From assembly GCA_004519485.1 (NCBI GenBank), contig CP038121.1, forward strand, positions 434,001 through 498,000: a stretch of DNA of 64,000 nt, given 5' to 3'. Position numbers and translations under genes: made by a program. Position 1 is the stretch's first letter. Every line of letters begins with the position of its first letter. The notes below the pieces were generated by a model. That model was not told where the DNA came from. It did not search any database and saw nothing but the letters and a program-made list of their open reading frames with translations. Below are positions 34,190-44,568 of the stretch, one piece after another. The stretch comes from Nannochloropsis oceanica. Lineage: Eukaryota; Sar; Eustigmatophyceae; Eustigmatales; Monodopsidaceae.

Positions 34190-34865
34190 CGTTGCAGTGA
34201 CGACGAGGCTGGTGCAGAACGAGATGACAGGATATTGGCTACTTGTATTGCGCTTGCTCCGCGCCACGTGCAGCTGCGCCAAGAGTGGGCGCTGCTCCCT
34301 ATAGCTATGTCCAAATGAGGTGGAGGGGGAAGGAGTCCGTGCGTGGCACATGACACATACGTAAGGAGATATGGCAAAAGACACAGAATGCATTTATCGG
34401 GCTCCTCCGTCTGTCCAATGTTTCAAATCAGTGGACATTCACGCACCACACCGCGCTTCTCGCCCCTATAGCTGCGGCCGAGGCGTGCACCGCAAACGCC
34501 TCGGGATTTTTTTGTGAGCACGTGAACGCCGGGCGTGGCCGAGTGCGTTGACATGGGATTAGCTTTCCTTGCCTTCGCTTAACGCGTGGCGAAGAGACTC
34601 CTCGTGGGCCAAAGAGACAAGCATGCCTTGATATCTTACGAGCCCGCGTTTTTCTCCCAAGCACCTCGCACCCCAAGGACAAGTGCACAGCACACTGATC
34701 ATCGTGCTATCCATATTCTTTGACGTGCAAGTGAAATTGCATTTTTAGGGGGCACCCGTTGCTGGTCGACCTCCCCTCCCTCCCCACCCACCAATTACCT
34801 CCCCACCTTTCCTTTCCACAACCCAAGCATACGACACGCTTAAGGTCAAGCACGACCAAAGAGTT
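34190..34865. promoter_or_regulatory. Divergent intergenic region (ankyrin / NOP2)
   Basis: About 680 bp between head-to-head starts; no supported gene. A tRNA-like D-arm (GTGGCCGAGTGCG, near 34535) was examined and rejected. Confidence 0.45.
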
Positions 34866-34992
34866 ATGGGAACGAAGAAAAAGACGGCCCCTCTCGGCGG
34901 GGCACTGGCGACCAGCCGTGGGAATGAACCTGGTGGGGCTTCCGTAGCCGCCGTGACCGCCAAGGGCAAGAGCAAGCAGCAGCAGCAGCAGC

Positions 34993-35027
<35 letters not shown>

Positions 35028-37437
35028 CCGCAACGCCGCCCCCCCGCCACCTTGCAGGTCCTAGGTACTCTGAAGAAGGGTGCAAAGCAGCAACATCGTC
35101 AGCAGCAGCAGCAGGGGAAGAACAAGAAGAGGGGCAAGGCGCCCAAGCCCGACAGTGATGGTGAAGAGAGTGAGGATGAGGAAGAGAAAGAAGAGGAGGA
35201 AGAGGAAGAAGAGGAGGATGAGGAGGAAAAGGAAGAGGAAGAGGAAGAAGCGATGGAGGAGTCCGAGTCGGAGAGAGTGGACGAAGAGACTCTGCCCAAG
35301 GGCGTTGCGGGTTTCACAGACGACAATCAGTCGTGGTTGAAGCCCAAGAAGAGCAGCAAGAAGAATGCGCTGTTGTCATCGGATGAGGAGGGGGAGGGAA
35401 GCGAGAGTCAGGGAGAGGATGAATCAGAGGACTTGGACAGGGACGACGATGACTTGTTGCTGGGGGGAAGCAGTGATGAGGAAGAGATGGAGGAGGATGA
35501 CGAGGCAGAGCCGCAGGAGGAGTATGAGGAGGAATATGAGGAAGAAGGAAAGTCGGGGAGTGACGACGAGGAGGGGGAGAAGGGAGCGAGGCGTGCATGG
35601 AAAACGTTGGGATTATCAGGTGAGGTCAAGGATAGGATTGAGGAGGTGGTGGAGATCTTATCTGACTTCAAGGTACGAAGGAAAACGGGGGTGGCGAGGC
35701 CCGAGTACGTGAAACAGCTCGCAAGGGACTTAAGTGACCATTACGGGTACCTGCCGGAATTAACGTCCATGTTTCTCTCCATGTTCGCCCCTGCGGAATG
35801 CGTGGAGTTCATGGCCGCGAACGACAAGCCGCGCCCCCTCGTCATTCGCGCCAACACCCTCAAGACCCGACGGAAGGACCTCGGCCAAGCTCTCGTCAAA
35901 CGCGGGGTTAGCCTGGAGCCTCTTGCAGGGGGATGGTCGAAGGTGGCCTTGAAAATTATCGATTCCCAAGTGCCGGTAGGGGCGACTCCCGAGTATCTCG
36001 CCGGCCATTACATCTTGCAGTCTGCCTCGTCGATGACGCCGGTGATGGCCCTGGCGCCGCAGCCGGGGGAAAGGGTGTTGGACTTGAGTGCGGCACCAGG
36101 AGGAAAAGCCAGCTATTGTGCGCAGTTGATGAAGAACACTGGATTGTTGGTGTGCAACGACCTCAAGCCCGAGCGACAGAAGGCAACCGTTGGAAATTTG
36201 CATCGGTTGGGCGTGCGCAATGCCTTGGTGTGTAGCTATGATGGGCGGCGGCTACCGAGCGTGATGAAGGGCTTCGATCGCGTGCTGCTGGACTCACCCT
36301 GTTCGGGCCTGGGGTGAGTTTTCCCTCTCTCTCCCTCCCTCCCTTTATCTTTCCCTCCTAACCAATATCCCTTTCATTCCTTTTGTTTCCCTTTTCTTCT
36401 GACTCCTCCTTGCCTCCTTTCCCCCCCTCAGGATCGTGGCCAGGGATCAGTCAGTTAAAATTCAACGGACAATCAGCGACATTTTGAAAATGAGCCACTT
36501 ACAGAAAGAGTTGCTGCGCGCTGCCGTTGACTGCGTGGACGCAGGGAGCAAGACAGGGGGGGTGCTCGTGTACTCCACCTGCTCGGTGGCCGTCGAAGAG
36601 AACGAGCTCGTCGTTGATTACATTCTCAAGGCCCGCCCCAATGTCCGTGTCGTCCCTACGGGGCTTGGGGAGTTTGGCAGGCCCGGATTTACACGAGTGG
36701 GGGAACATCGGTTTCACCCGAGCCTCGGCCTGGCGAGGAGGTTCTATCCTCATGTCCACAATATGGATGGGTTTTTCGTATGCAAGCTGCAAAAGATGTC
36801 GAATGTGTGGGAGAAGGAGGAGGGGACGAAGGGGGGGAAAGAGGGGGGGAAGAAGGAGAGAAAGGCGGCCAAGGGGAGGAAGGAAGTGGTGGAGGAGGAC
36901 GGGATGGAGGTAGATGGGGAAGGGAAGAAGGAAGAGGCGGTTCCTGAGTTGAAGCCGATTCCGACGACAAAGAAGGGGAAGGAGGTAAAGGCGAAAGGGA
37001 AGGAGGGACAGAAAAGAGGAGCAGGGGTGCCCGCCGGCAACAAGGGAGGGGGAGCAGTAGCAGCAGCAGGAGGGAAAGTGACAACGGAAGCTGCAGCGAA
37101 GAGTAATAAGGATAAACAGAAGAAGAAGAAAGTCACGCCCGCTGCTGCTGCTCCTCCTCCACCCCCTCCCCTTTCTCCTCCTATCGTGATAGCGAAAAAG
37201 CGAAAGGCAGAGGGGAAGAGGGACAAGGATATGAAGAATTGTAGGAAGGATCAGGCAGTGAAGAAAAGTAAAAAGGAGGATGTGGCAAAAGAGGAACAGT
37301 CGAAGGGTGAAAAGAAAGAGAGAAAGGGGAAGAAGGAGGAGGGAAAGCAGCTGCAGCAGCCGGAGAAGAAGACTCTTCCGACGGCGAAGAAGGCAAAAAA
37401 GGAAAAAAAGGAAACGAAAACGGAGGGAGAGAAGTAG
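34866..37437 (+). CDS. NOP2: NOP2/NSUN1-type rRNA cytosine-5 methyltransferase
   Basis: Nucleolar SAM-dependent enzyme that methylates large-subunit rRNA and is needed for 60S assembly. Exons 34866-36313 and 36432-37437 sum to 2454 nt, 817 residues. The N-terminus is basic, then poly-Gln (34977-35027), then long Glu/Asp tracts, typical of nucleolar proteins. The Nop2/Sun core has [39 protein letters not shown], the SAM loop [28 protein letters not shown] (catalytic PCS motif, at the exon 1 end) and, in exon 2, [20 protein letters not shown] with the TCS release Cys. [28 protein letters not shown] closes the domain. The tail is Lys-rich. The intron follows the PCSGLG motif directly. Confidence 0.95.
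34977..35027. repeat. CAG/CAA repeat encoding poly-Gln
   Basis: Seventeen or so consecutive Gln codons in NOP2: CAG in the first few, then CAA. The codon switch within the run suggests two expansion events. Confidence 0.85.
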
Positions 37438-38141
37438 TGGAGGAATAAAGGAGGATGGACAAAAAGAGAAGCTGCTGCAGGAGCTGCAGGAGGAGGAGCG
37501 GCGGAGGATGGTGGACACGGCCTGCACAAAGCAAGAAGACGGCGCTTGTCGATCTGAGTACTTATGGTCGAGAAGCTGAAGGAATTTTCAGCAGCGGTAC
37601 CAGCAGCAGCAGCAGGATGAGGATGAACAGGAGCAGTAGCAGCACCAATAACACCAAAAACAACACCAACATTTTGAAAGCCCGCGAAGCCGAGGAGTAC
37701 AAGGAGGAGGGGGGACGCGCTCTCTGTAAAATCAAGGATGAGATTCGCACGAAAGAGGGCGACCACTCTATGATCAAGTCATTTGGGCAGACGATTCATA
37801 AGCGTATACTGTTGTGTTTGGCTTCTTCCTTCCTACTACTACTGAATACCCCTCTCCATGTCCTTCTGTTATTCGTTTGTCCGTACTTTGTGCTGCCTTG
37901 ACCCCATCATCTCTTTCCTTTCCTCGTATTTTGCGTATAACTCCCAATGTGGTTATTGCGCGACTCGCTGTGTTTTTGTGTTTCCCTATTTCTTCCGTTT
38001 TTCGTGACCTATCCATTGTGACATACTCAATTCGTCATCTTGTATCCTTACCCTCCCTAATCCCCCATCAGAATTGGAATGGGAATGAGGGAGGGAGGGA
38101 GGGAGGGAGGGAGGGAGTGAGGGAAAGAAGAACCCACCGCC
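37438..38141. other. Convergent 3' intergenic region (NOP2 / TPR protein)
   Basis: No gene supported. GCAGCA- and GGAGGA-rich after the NOP2 stop, then ordinary sequence, then a GGGA tandem run (about 38086-38117) just before the TPR gene ends. Open frames of 70-218 residues here are repeat-driven or cross the neighbouring gene. Confidence 0.45.
38086..38117. repeat. (GGGA)n tandem run
   Basis: Seven to eight GGGA units with an imperfect edge, in the 3' flank of the TPR gene. Confidence 0.85.
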
Positions 38142-39599
38142 CTATTCCTCGAACAAATCCCCCATCAGGGTGGCCAAAATTCTCTTGGCGTTCTCCCTCA
38201 CGTCCTCGCTTGTCGTCACATGCTGCCCCAACGCCCGCTCCAATTTCCGATACCCCCCTTCCCCCCCCCCAAAGCCATATTTTTCCAACACGGGCTTCTC
38301 GAGCAGTCTCACCAGATACGGCCTCAAGCGCAGCACGAATCGCCCGCTTTCGAATTCAGATGCCCTCCTCATGGCCATCAACTCCGAGTGGACGTTGGGT
38401 TGCGCGTATATGTCGACCAAAGTCCTTTGGATCTCCAACGCCACCACTTCATCAATCAGTTTCTCGGTGATGATCTTCGTGCTCTTCTTTGCTTCGGCTA
38501 AAGCTGATGAAAACTGATTCTGGGCATGCATTCGCGAGGGGCTGCCGGAGGAGGTGGAGGAAGAAGAGGAGGGATGGAGGAAGGAAGGCTTTTCGTTTTC
38601 GCGATTAGCAGTGAAGTCCGCACCTGAGATCATGCGCTTGGCGACCTCGCTTTCTTGAATGCGCATCCCTTGGAGGTCTTTCATCATTTTTTGGGCGTCT
38701 TTTTGAGCGGTGCTTAAAAGTGTTTGGGCGGTATCGACGTCGTGGTCGGCGAGGAGATCAGAGCATTGTAGGCGGACAATCCAATCGAGGTCCGTGGTGG
38801 CTTTTTCGATGTCTCCCAAGCATTTGTAGGCCTCGGCTCGTCGGGCACGCGCCTTGAGATTCTGAGGGTTAATATCTAAGCAGGCATCGCATGCCGTAAT
38901 TGTCACACGCCAGTTTCCGGTTCGTAAGCCCGCGATAGCTTGGTTGGTTAGGAGGGAGGCAAGGAGGGCTGTTAGCTCCTGTTGGGCCGAAGCCTCTTTA
39001 CATTCGACGTTGTGCAGCAACTCCACTCCCTGCTGGTACCTCGTCAAGGCCATCTCAAAATCCTTTGTGGCAAAACACTTGTTCCCTGCCCCCTTCATAT
39101 CCATGGCAAAAGCCGCATATTGCTGCGCGTCTTCAACGTCTATTAAGCGCTTGCCCTTACTGAGCCCAGGGACATAGTCAACCTGTGCTTGGAAATCATT
39201 GATCCACTCCTCCTCCAGCAAGTGCTCCCCGTACACCTTAGGCTCAGCCCTGATGCGTTTTTCGGCATCTTCGAGGAATGTCTTGGTATCGGGTTCTTCC
39301 ATTTTCATGGCAAAAGTGAGCATGCATTCCTCCGCCGAGCCCCCACTCATTTCCTCGGCTTCGACGAAGTCGCGGTGCAGCTTATTGAGAACCAAAGGGT
39401 AAGGCAATAAAGGTGAGACCATGCGCTTGAAGGGCCCCGTGCACTTGTACAAGGCGGCGCACAGGGCTTGGCGGGCCTCCTCGTCGGGTTGCAGGGTGAG
39501 GTCTTCCACGACGTCTTCCTTGCTGCTGCCGCATCCTAAGTTGCTGGGTTGCTTGCTCAAGAGGGGCATCGTCTTAGTGTTCTTGTCCCTGGCCACCAT
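38142..39599 (-). CDS. TPR-repeat protein, possible co-chaperone, function unknown
   Basis: Single exon, 485 residues. The first 150 residues are acidic and helical without a named domain. A tetratricopeptide unit follows: MDMKGAGNKCFATKDFEMAL / TRYQQGVELL (about 165-195), then LLTNQAIAGLRTGNWRVTIT / ACDACLDINPQNLKARARRA / EAYKCLGDIEKATTDLDWIV (about 213-285). The pattern GN-x-x-F, N-x-A and K-x-x-x-R-R-A matches clamp-type TPRs that bind Hsp70/Hsp90 C-termini (family knowledge), so a chaperone adaptor role is plausible. The C-terminal 180 residues contain a Ser-rich linker and a helical region (EKLIDEVVALEIQRTLVDIY; FVLRLRPYLVRLLEKPVLEK) that I do not recognise. No signal peptide or membrane segment. 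Confidence 0.75.
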   Translation of the reverse strand: MVARDKNTKTMPLLSKQPSNLGCGSSKEDVVEDLTLQPDEEARQALCAALYKCTGPFKRMVSPLLPYPLVLNKLHRDFVEAEEMSGGSAEECMLTFAMKMEEPDTKTFLEDAEKRIRAEPKVYGEHLLEEEWINDFQAQVDYVPGLSKGKRLIDVEDAQQYAAFAMDMKGAGNKCFATKDFEMALTRYQQGVELLHNVECKEASAQQELTALLASLLTNQAIAGLRTGNWRVTITACDACLDINPQNLKARARRAEAYKCLGDIEKATTDLDWIVRLQCSDLLADHDVDTAQTLLSTAQKDAQKMMKDLQGMRIQESEVAKRMISGADFTANRENEKPSFLHPSSSSSTSSGSPSRMHAQNQFSSALAEAKKSTKIITEKLIDEVVALEIQRTLVDIYAQPNVHSELMAMRRASEFESGRFVLRLRPYLVRLLEKPVLEKYGFGGGEGGYRKLERALGQHVTTSEDVRENAKRILATLMGDLFEE

Positions 39600-40194
39600 G
39601 ACTCTTTGTAGGTGTAGGTTGAGTGTTGGAGAGGTGGGTTGGATGCGGTGTGCTCACAGGTATGGTCGTAATCGCAACACATCGAGGCAAGCAAAAGACA
39701 TTCAAATCACGATGACAGCTGCATGTGAAGAACCGGAACCCGAGCTGCAAAATTTTGCCCTCATCCTTAGATTTTTCGTCCTTGAGATCGCTTTGGATAA
39801 GCTCGATCCGACAGCGCAAAGATATTGTACCTTGCATTTACAACCACTTGACGAAACGGGAAGGGACTAGGCACGGTCATGGACATGGGCCGCACTTCCA
39901 GCGAGTGCTCGAAAAACGCAAAGCCACAACTCCCCTCCCCGCACCTTTTTGATTCTAGCTGTCTTTGTTTTCCTTTCTTTTGGGGTTTTGTTTTTGGGGG
40001 CGCATTGTAAAATAATTGCTTAGCTAAACTAAATCACGCCGCGCGATGCATCCCCTACGCGTCTCCTGCCTGAAAAGAATGACAAGAGAGTACAAACCTC
40101 CCGTTGCTTCCCCATCCATCCTCTTCATGCCAACAGAAGAGAAATCAAACAGCGCGCGTCCTTCCTCCTTCCATATTCATCACATTTCTGGAAC
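39600..40194. other. Intergenic: TPR gene promoter and eL6 3' flank
   Basis: About 595 bp. Both flanking genes run leftward, so this holds the TPR gene upstream region and the eL6 3' UTR. No gene seen; open frames are short. Confidence 0.5.
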
Positions 40195-41791
40195 TCAGAA
40201 CTTGATCTCGTGGGGCTTCACCCCCTTCTTCAACGAAAAGCGGGCCTTCACGTAGCCGTCTAACTGCGGCACCTTCTTGATCGCCGCAAGCACCTGTGTG
40301 TCCACGGCCTCCTGGTCCTTCTTCCTTCCCTCAGATACTACTGTGGCTTTCTTTCCCGTGCCTGCTGCCAGGATATCCCCCTCCTCCGCATCCGCCGGAC
40401 GCGCGAAGTAATTGTCGTCCATGGTGGCAGGCACCTTGACGGCCGAGATGTCGACCGCTTGGGAGGTGACGATGACGTAGGCTTGGTTCACGCGTCGCAG
40501 AGGCACGCCATTCAAAGAGTAGGGGCCTAGTGGAGGGAGCAAGGGGGGGGGGGAAGGGAGAGAAAAAGGAAAGAGTTGAGTTTGCGCAAGTGGAGCGTGG
40601 CATAACTGAGTGTTGTTGCTCTCCCTTCTCTCTCTTCCTGGCAAATAAATCTAGTGTAAGTCAGTAGTAAAGTCGAAGTCGAAGACATCAAATAAAATAA
40701 TAAAGAATAAGAAGAGCCCTCATCTCTCATAATCCAGAACGTCATCGGCCCTTTCACATGCCCTCTTGCCACCCCCCAGGCAACACCAATCAACACCCTG
40801 TCACCACCCACGCCCAGATCCCACAGAGAAAAGAGGTGGTCCGGAATTAAAGAAGAGCAGCACAGAAGAAAACGATAGAAGATGAGAAAAAGAGGGAAGA
40901 GTGAAAGGGAGGAAAAACAGGACGCTTGGACGTTGACAGAAATGCGAAGGGTTAGCCCAAAACATCCTGCCTATCCTCACGACCTGCCCCCCACTTCCAC
41001 CCCCCCTCCCTCTCCTCTCCCCGCTCCTTTCCTTCGGTACAACCCTCTCTTCTCCTTCCCTCCACCTCTCTCCCTCAATGTTTTCAGGTTGTGTATGTCG
41101 GCCATGTGCGTCCTTTTTGGATGTCGCCACGCGGGAAGGGTGAGGCCACAGGCCATCGCATAAATCAATTTTAATCCTTGGGCCTTCATTTTGACGAGGG
41201 AGCATAGAAAGCGAGGGGACAGAAGCGTAGAAGAAGAGGAAGGAAAGACCAGAAGAAGGAGAATAAAACACTCCAAGATCAAGAACTTTGTCCTCCTAAT
41301 CCACTGTCACCTCTCCTCACATGAGACGTACCAGTCACAAGCAGCGTGCCCGATGCCAACTGCTTGAGGAACACCACACGCTTGCCACGGAATCGGCCCG
41401 CAAGCATGATAAGAATGGAGCCCGGTACGATGCCAGCCTTCAGCTTGGTCGGCTTCTGCACATGGCGGGCGCTACGGCGAGGGACGGGAATGTCATCCGC
41501 AGGGTAGAAACGTGGGGCCTTGCCCGTGGCGGGGGCCGCGGTCACGGCCTTCTTCCCGCCCTTGCCGAAGAACTTATACCGGCCACCCTTCTTGACGGTC
41601 TGTTGTATGTCAATAAAAATGGTGAGGGAGCGGAAGGGGAAGGAAGACAAGGGGAGCGAGGGAGGGAGAGGGGGGGGGGGGGAAGAGGGGTCTGCTGCAC
41701 GTACCGCCGAGTGGCTCAAGGAGGGTACACCTCGGGCCAGCATCGTCGTGCGAGGCTTGCCCGCGCGTTTATTGACTTTCTTGGGGGCCAT
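40195..41791 (-). CDS. RPL6: 60S ribosomal protein eL6
   Basis: Structural protein of the large cytosolic ribosomal subunit. Exons 41791-41705, 41599-41332 and 40526-40195 sum to 687 nt, 228 residues. The start [15 protein letters not shown] is basic. Exon 2 carries [53 protein letters not shown] and [19 protein letters not shown], the SH3-like L6e core. Exon 3 starts with [20 protein letters not shown] and ends PHEIKF. Both donors are GTACGT. Intron 2 is long for this locus (805 nt, 41331-40527), as is common for ribosomal protein genes; I looked for a box C/D or H/ACA guide RNA in it and could not define one. Divergent partner of the sulfhydryl oxidase gene. Confidence 0.96.
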
Positions 41792-42450
41792 CGTGTCTGT
41801 GTTGGAAGGCGCAAGAAAGGCATGGTTAGTGTGGTTTGGTGGGATGTCCCTCTTCTTTACTTCTTTTTGGCCCCCCCTCTCACGATGCTGGGCAGTGAAG
41901 ACAGGAGAGCCATTCATCGACACACGCAGACACATAGGAGGCTGCGCATCGTCATCGAGGTCAAGGAAGGGGTTGTGAGTCTCGGCAATCCTCTGCCACA
42001 CTTGTGATCGTCGTCGCCTGGCTGGCATGGACGATGAGGAGGGGAGTGTTCGCTGCTGCAGAGCCCTCCACCATCCACCACCACACAAGCCTCGCTTCAT
42101 AAAACCTTCCCACCCGTTCCGGTTTCCAGGCACCTGCGTGTGGGTGATTGTGGAGTATCTGATAGAGCCAGGCATGTTTGTGCACGCATTGTCATGGAGG
42201 AGGGAGAGGACCGCGATGCTTTCTCGACCACCACACAGAGGGAGGTGACAGAGGGGGAAGACTGTGAGGATGATGCCAGACGCGCCGCGGAGGGGCATGT
42301 GTCATCATATCCATCGGCGTCGATCGCCAAGGTGCTTTTTTTGACCTGTGCACACGCCTCACTCTCACCCGTTGCACCTCATGCATTTGACCGCAGGGGA
42401 CGCTAGCACGATTGGACAAGGAGGTCGTGGTGACCGAGCCAAAGTCGGCC
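41792..42450. promoter_or_regulatory. Divergent intergenic region (eL6 / sulfhydryl oxidase)
   Basis: About 660 bp between two starts; expected to hold both promoters. Open frames cross it on both strands but carry no domain motif. No TATA-like element stands out. Confidence 0.5.
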
Positions 42451-44124
42451 ATGAGAAGCCCTCCTCATGTGCGACTAATACGTCGACGCTCCTCCTCAGT
42501 CCTCCAACTCCTCCTTCTCCTAGCTATACCCCTTTCCAAAGCTTACGAACAATACCTCTTTAGCAGAACCACCACTTCCCCCTCCAAGATCGAAAAAGAC
42601 ACATCTCCTGCCCCCGCCCTCTCCAATGTCCTTGATTTGGATGAATCCTACTTCAACAACCTAATAACAGAGGGGGAACCATGGGCTATCATGTTTTATT
42701 CGCCCACCTGTGGACACTGCCAGCATTTTGCCCCCACGTGGGTAGCAGTCTGGAAAGCAATACAGGATGTGAAGAGGAGTAACAATGGTCGGTTGGGAGG
42801 CCTGAGAATAGGAGCAGTGAGCTGCTTGGCCGAGCCAGGGGTTTGCCGGAATGAGAAAGTGAACAGCTACCCGACGTTGAAGGCGTTTGGGCTGACTGAG
42901 GGGAATGGGAAGGGAGTGGTAGTGAGACAGCAAACAGAAAAAAAAATTGTTGATTGGTTGATGGACAAGTATACAGAAGCAGCAGCAGCAGCAGTGCCAG
43001 TAGCAGTGACAGCAGCTGCAGCGGAAGCAGGTCAAGGCTCCTTTTCAATTGACGAGGACGGTCAAAAGCGCTCTGCAGCTGGGAGTGCTAATGCTGTCGC
43101 TACGCCCAACGGTGCCGATTCCAAAAACACCAGGACGACTGCCCAGGGCCCGGAAGAAATAGAAGCACAAGCGAAATTCTCTGTAGAGGAGCTGAAACGA
43201 GCGAGGGTAGAGGATGCTTTCACTTCCTTGAGGTTCGCATTGGACCACGATGTATTCTTGGGGAGTAAGGTCTTGATGGAGGAAGGGCTTGTCAGTCTCA
43301 AAGACCTCCTGCATGTCCTCTCCTTGCTTTTTCCCGGCAAGAAGAGGAGGGCCGCGTTCAGGGGATTGCTCGAGAGCGTGTACCCCCTCGTAGAGTTGTC
43401 GATCGAGGAATGGGAGGCTGCTCTGGGCGTGCATCTTGACCCGCTCGCCCCTCGAGTGGCAGCAGCAGGAGTAGCAGGAGCAGTGGGGGCAGTTGCCACG
43501 GCAGGTGTGGGGAGGAAAAAGAAGGAGTATGAGTGGGTCGTGTGTACGTCGGCGGCAGGCTACACGTGCGGCCTGTGGATGTTGTTCCACCTCTTGACCG
43601 TGAAGAGCGCCGTGCGTGCAGAGAGCAAGGCTACGTCTTATTCGACGTCCATTATCTCCCCTCCTTATGTGATGAAAATGATCCAGGGATTCGTCTCCCA
43701 TTTCTTTGGCTGCCAAGACTGCAGGACGCACTTCCTGGCAGCGTATGAGGAGGGGAGGGCGAGGTGGGAGGGAGGAAGGGAGGAAGGGAAGGGGGCTGTA
43801 TGGTGGGTATGGTGGCTGCATGACAAGGTGAACTTGCGGTTGGGGAAGAGGAGGTGGCCGACGAGGGAAAGATGCAGGAGGTGCTGGAAGGAGGGAGAGA
43901 AGGAGGACGGGGGGGAGGAAGAGCCGGAATGGGAGGCCATTTATGAGGCGATGGTGGAGGACTATAATGTACATGACACGGAGTTGAAAGGAGAGAGAGA
44001 GTGGGGAGGGAAAGGGGGGGGGGGGGGTGGAGTTGTCGTCGTTGAGTCGGGATTATGTGTATTTGAGCGGGTTTATTGTGGTGCTGTGTGTTGTGTTTTC
44101 TCTAAGGATGCGGGAAAAATTTAG
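42451..44124 (+). CDS. QSOX: QSOX-type sulfhydryl oxidase (thioredoxin + Erv/ALR)
   Basis: Secretory-pathway flavoenzyme that makes protein disulfides with O2. 557 residues from the first ATG; an open frame further upstream lacks an ATG. The signal peptide SVLQLLLLLAIPLSKAY is followed by a thioredoxin domain with FYSPTCGHCQHFAPTW (CGHC). The Erv/ALR domain has CGLWMLFHLLTV, FVSHFFGCQDCRTHFLAAYE (redox CxxC next to FAD) and WWLHDKVNLRLGKRRWP with distal CRRC. The Ala-rich linker between the domains (about 175-215) is poorly conserved. At a run of 14 G (44014-44027) the frame given here continues only into a Val/Gly/Cys-rich end. The frame one base on gives LSRDYVYLSGFIVVLCVVFS plus a basic tail ending at 44170, which looks like the C-terminal membrane anchor of QSOX proteins. 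The annotated C-terminus is therefore doubtful. Confidence 0.88.
   Translation: MRSPPHVRLIRRRSSSVLQLLLLLAIPLSKAYEQYLFSRTTTSPSKIEKDTSPAPALSNVLDLDESYFNNLITEGEPWAIMFYSPTCGHCQHFAPTWVAVWKAIQDVKRSNNGRLGGLRIGAVSCLAEPGVCRNEKVNSYPTLKAFGLTEGNGKGVVVRQQTEKKIVDWLMDKYTEAAAAAVPVAVTAAAAEAGQGSFSIDEDGQKRSAAGSANAVATPNGADSKNTRTTAQGPEEIEAQAKFSVEELKRARVEDAFTSLRFALDHDVFLGSKVLMEEGLVSLKDLLHVLSLLFPGKKRRAAFRGLLESVYPLVELSIEEWEAALGVHLDPLAPRVAAAGVAGAVGAVATAGVGRKKKEYEWVVCTSAAGYTCGLWMLFHLLTVKSAVRAESKATSYSTSIISPPYVMKMIQGFVSHFFGCQDCRTHFLAAYEEGRARWEGGREEGKGAVWWVWWLHDKVNLRLGKRRWPTRERCRRCWKEGEKEDGGEEEPEWEAIYEAMVEDYNVHDTELKGEREWGGKGGGGGGVVVVESGLCVFERVYCGAVCCVFSKDAGKI
44014..44027. repeat. Homopolymer of 14 G near the QSOX 3' end
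   Basis: Fourteen G between the Erv domain and the putative membrane anchor. One base fewer would place the anchor in frame. Confidence 0.9.
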
Positions 44125-44568
44125 GACGGGCCAGAGGAAGAAGAGAAGGGACACGATGCTGCCTTTGTAGGAGGGAGAAGGGGAGGGAGGAAGGGGGGGA
44201 GGGGGCATTGCTGTCTTTGTATTCGCGACGCGCGGAGGGGAGGAAGGAGACGTGGAGGGAGCGACGGAGGTGGACGTTGCACAAAAAAATAATGGAAAGG
44301 ACTCCTCGAAATGGTTGTATTTTAAATAAGGTTTTAAAGAAAGTACACGCTTCTAAGAAGGTTAGGTTTGGTAGGAAGACCTCTGGGAGGGGATGAGGGA
44401 AGGAGGAAGGAAGGAAGGGATGTAAATCATCTTGCCCTGCTCCTGCTCCTCATGCTCCTGCTCCTGCCCTTGCTGTATATACTTTTTTGTTCACGGTCTC
44501 CGGATTCACTGTCCTACCTTCCCTCCCTCCTTATCTCCCTCCCTTCTCCCCTTCTTCGTCTCGACAGG
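44125..44568. other. Convergent 3' intergenic region (QSOX / amidohydrolase)
   Basis: Purine-rich, then a CTCCTG/CTGCTC run and pyrimidine-rich sequence; no gene. If the membrane-anchor frame of QSOX is right, its stop lies at 44168-44170 within this stretch. Confidence 0.45.

Noticed and set aside
34520-34600. tRNA-like D-arm (GTGGCCGAGTGCG), Ser/Leu type
   Set aside because: No anticodon stem in register and no GGTTCGA-type T-arm downstream; no acceptor stem forms.
40527-41331. Possible snoRNA or nested gene in the long eL6 intron
   Set aside because: Host introns of ribosomal protein genes often carry snoRNAs, but I could not find a convincing box C/D pair or H/ACA fold; the open frames inside lack motifs.
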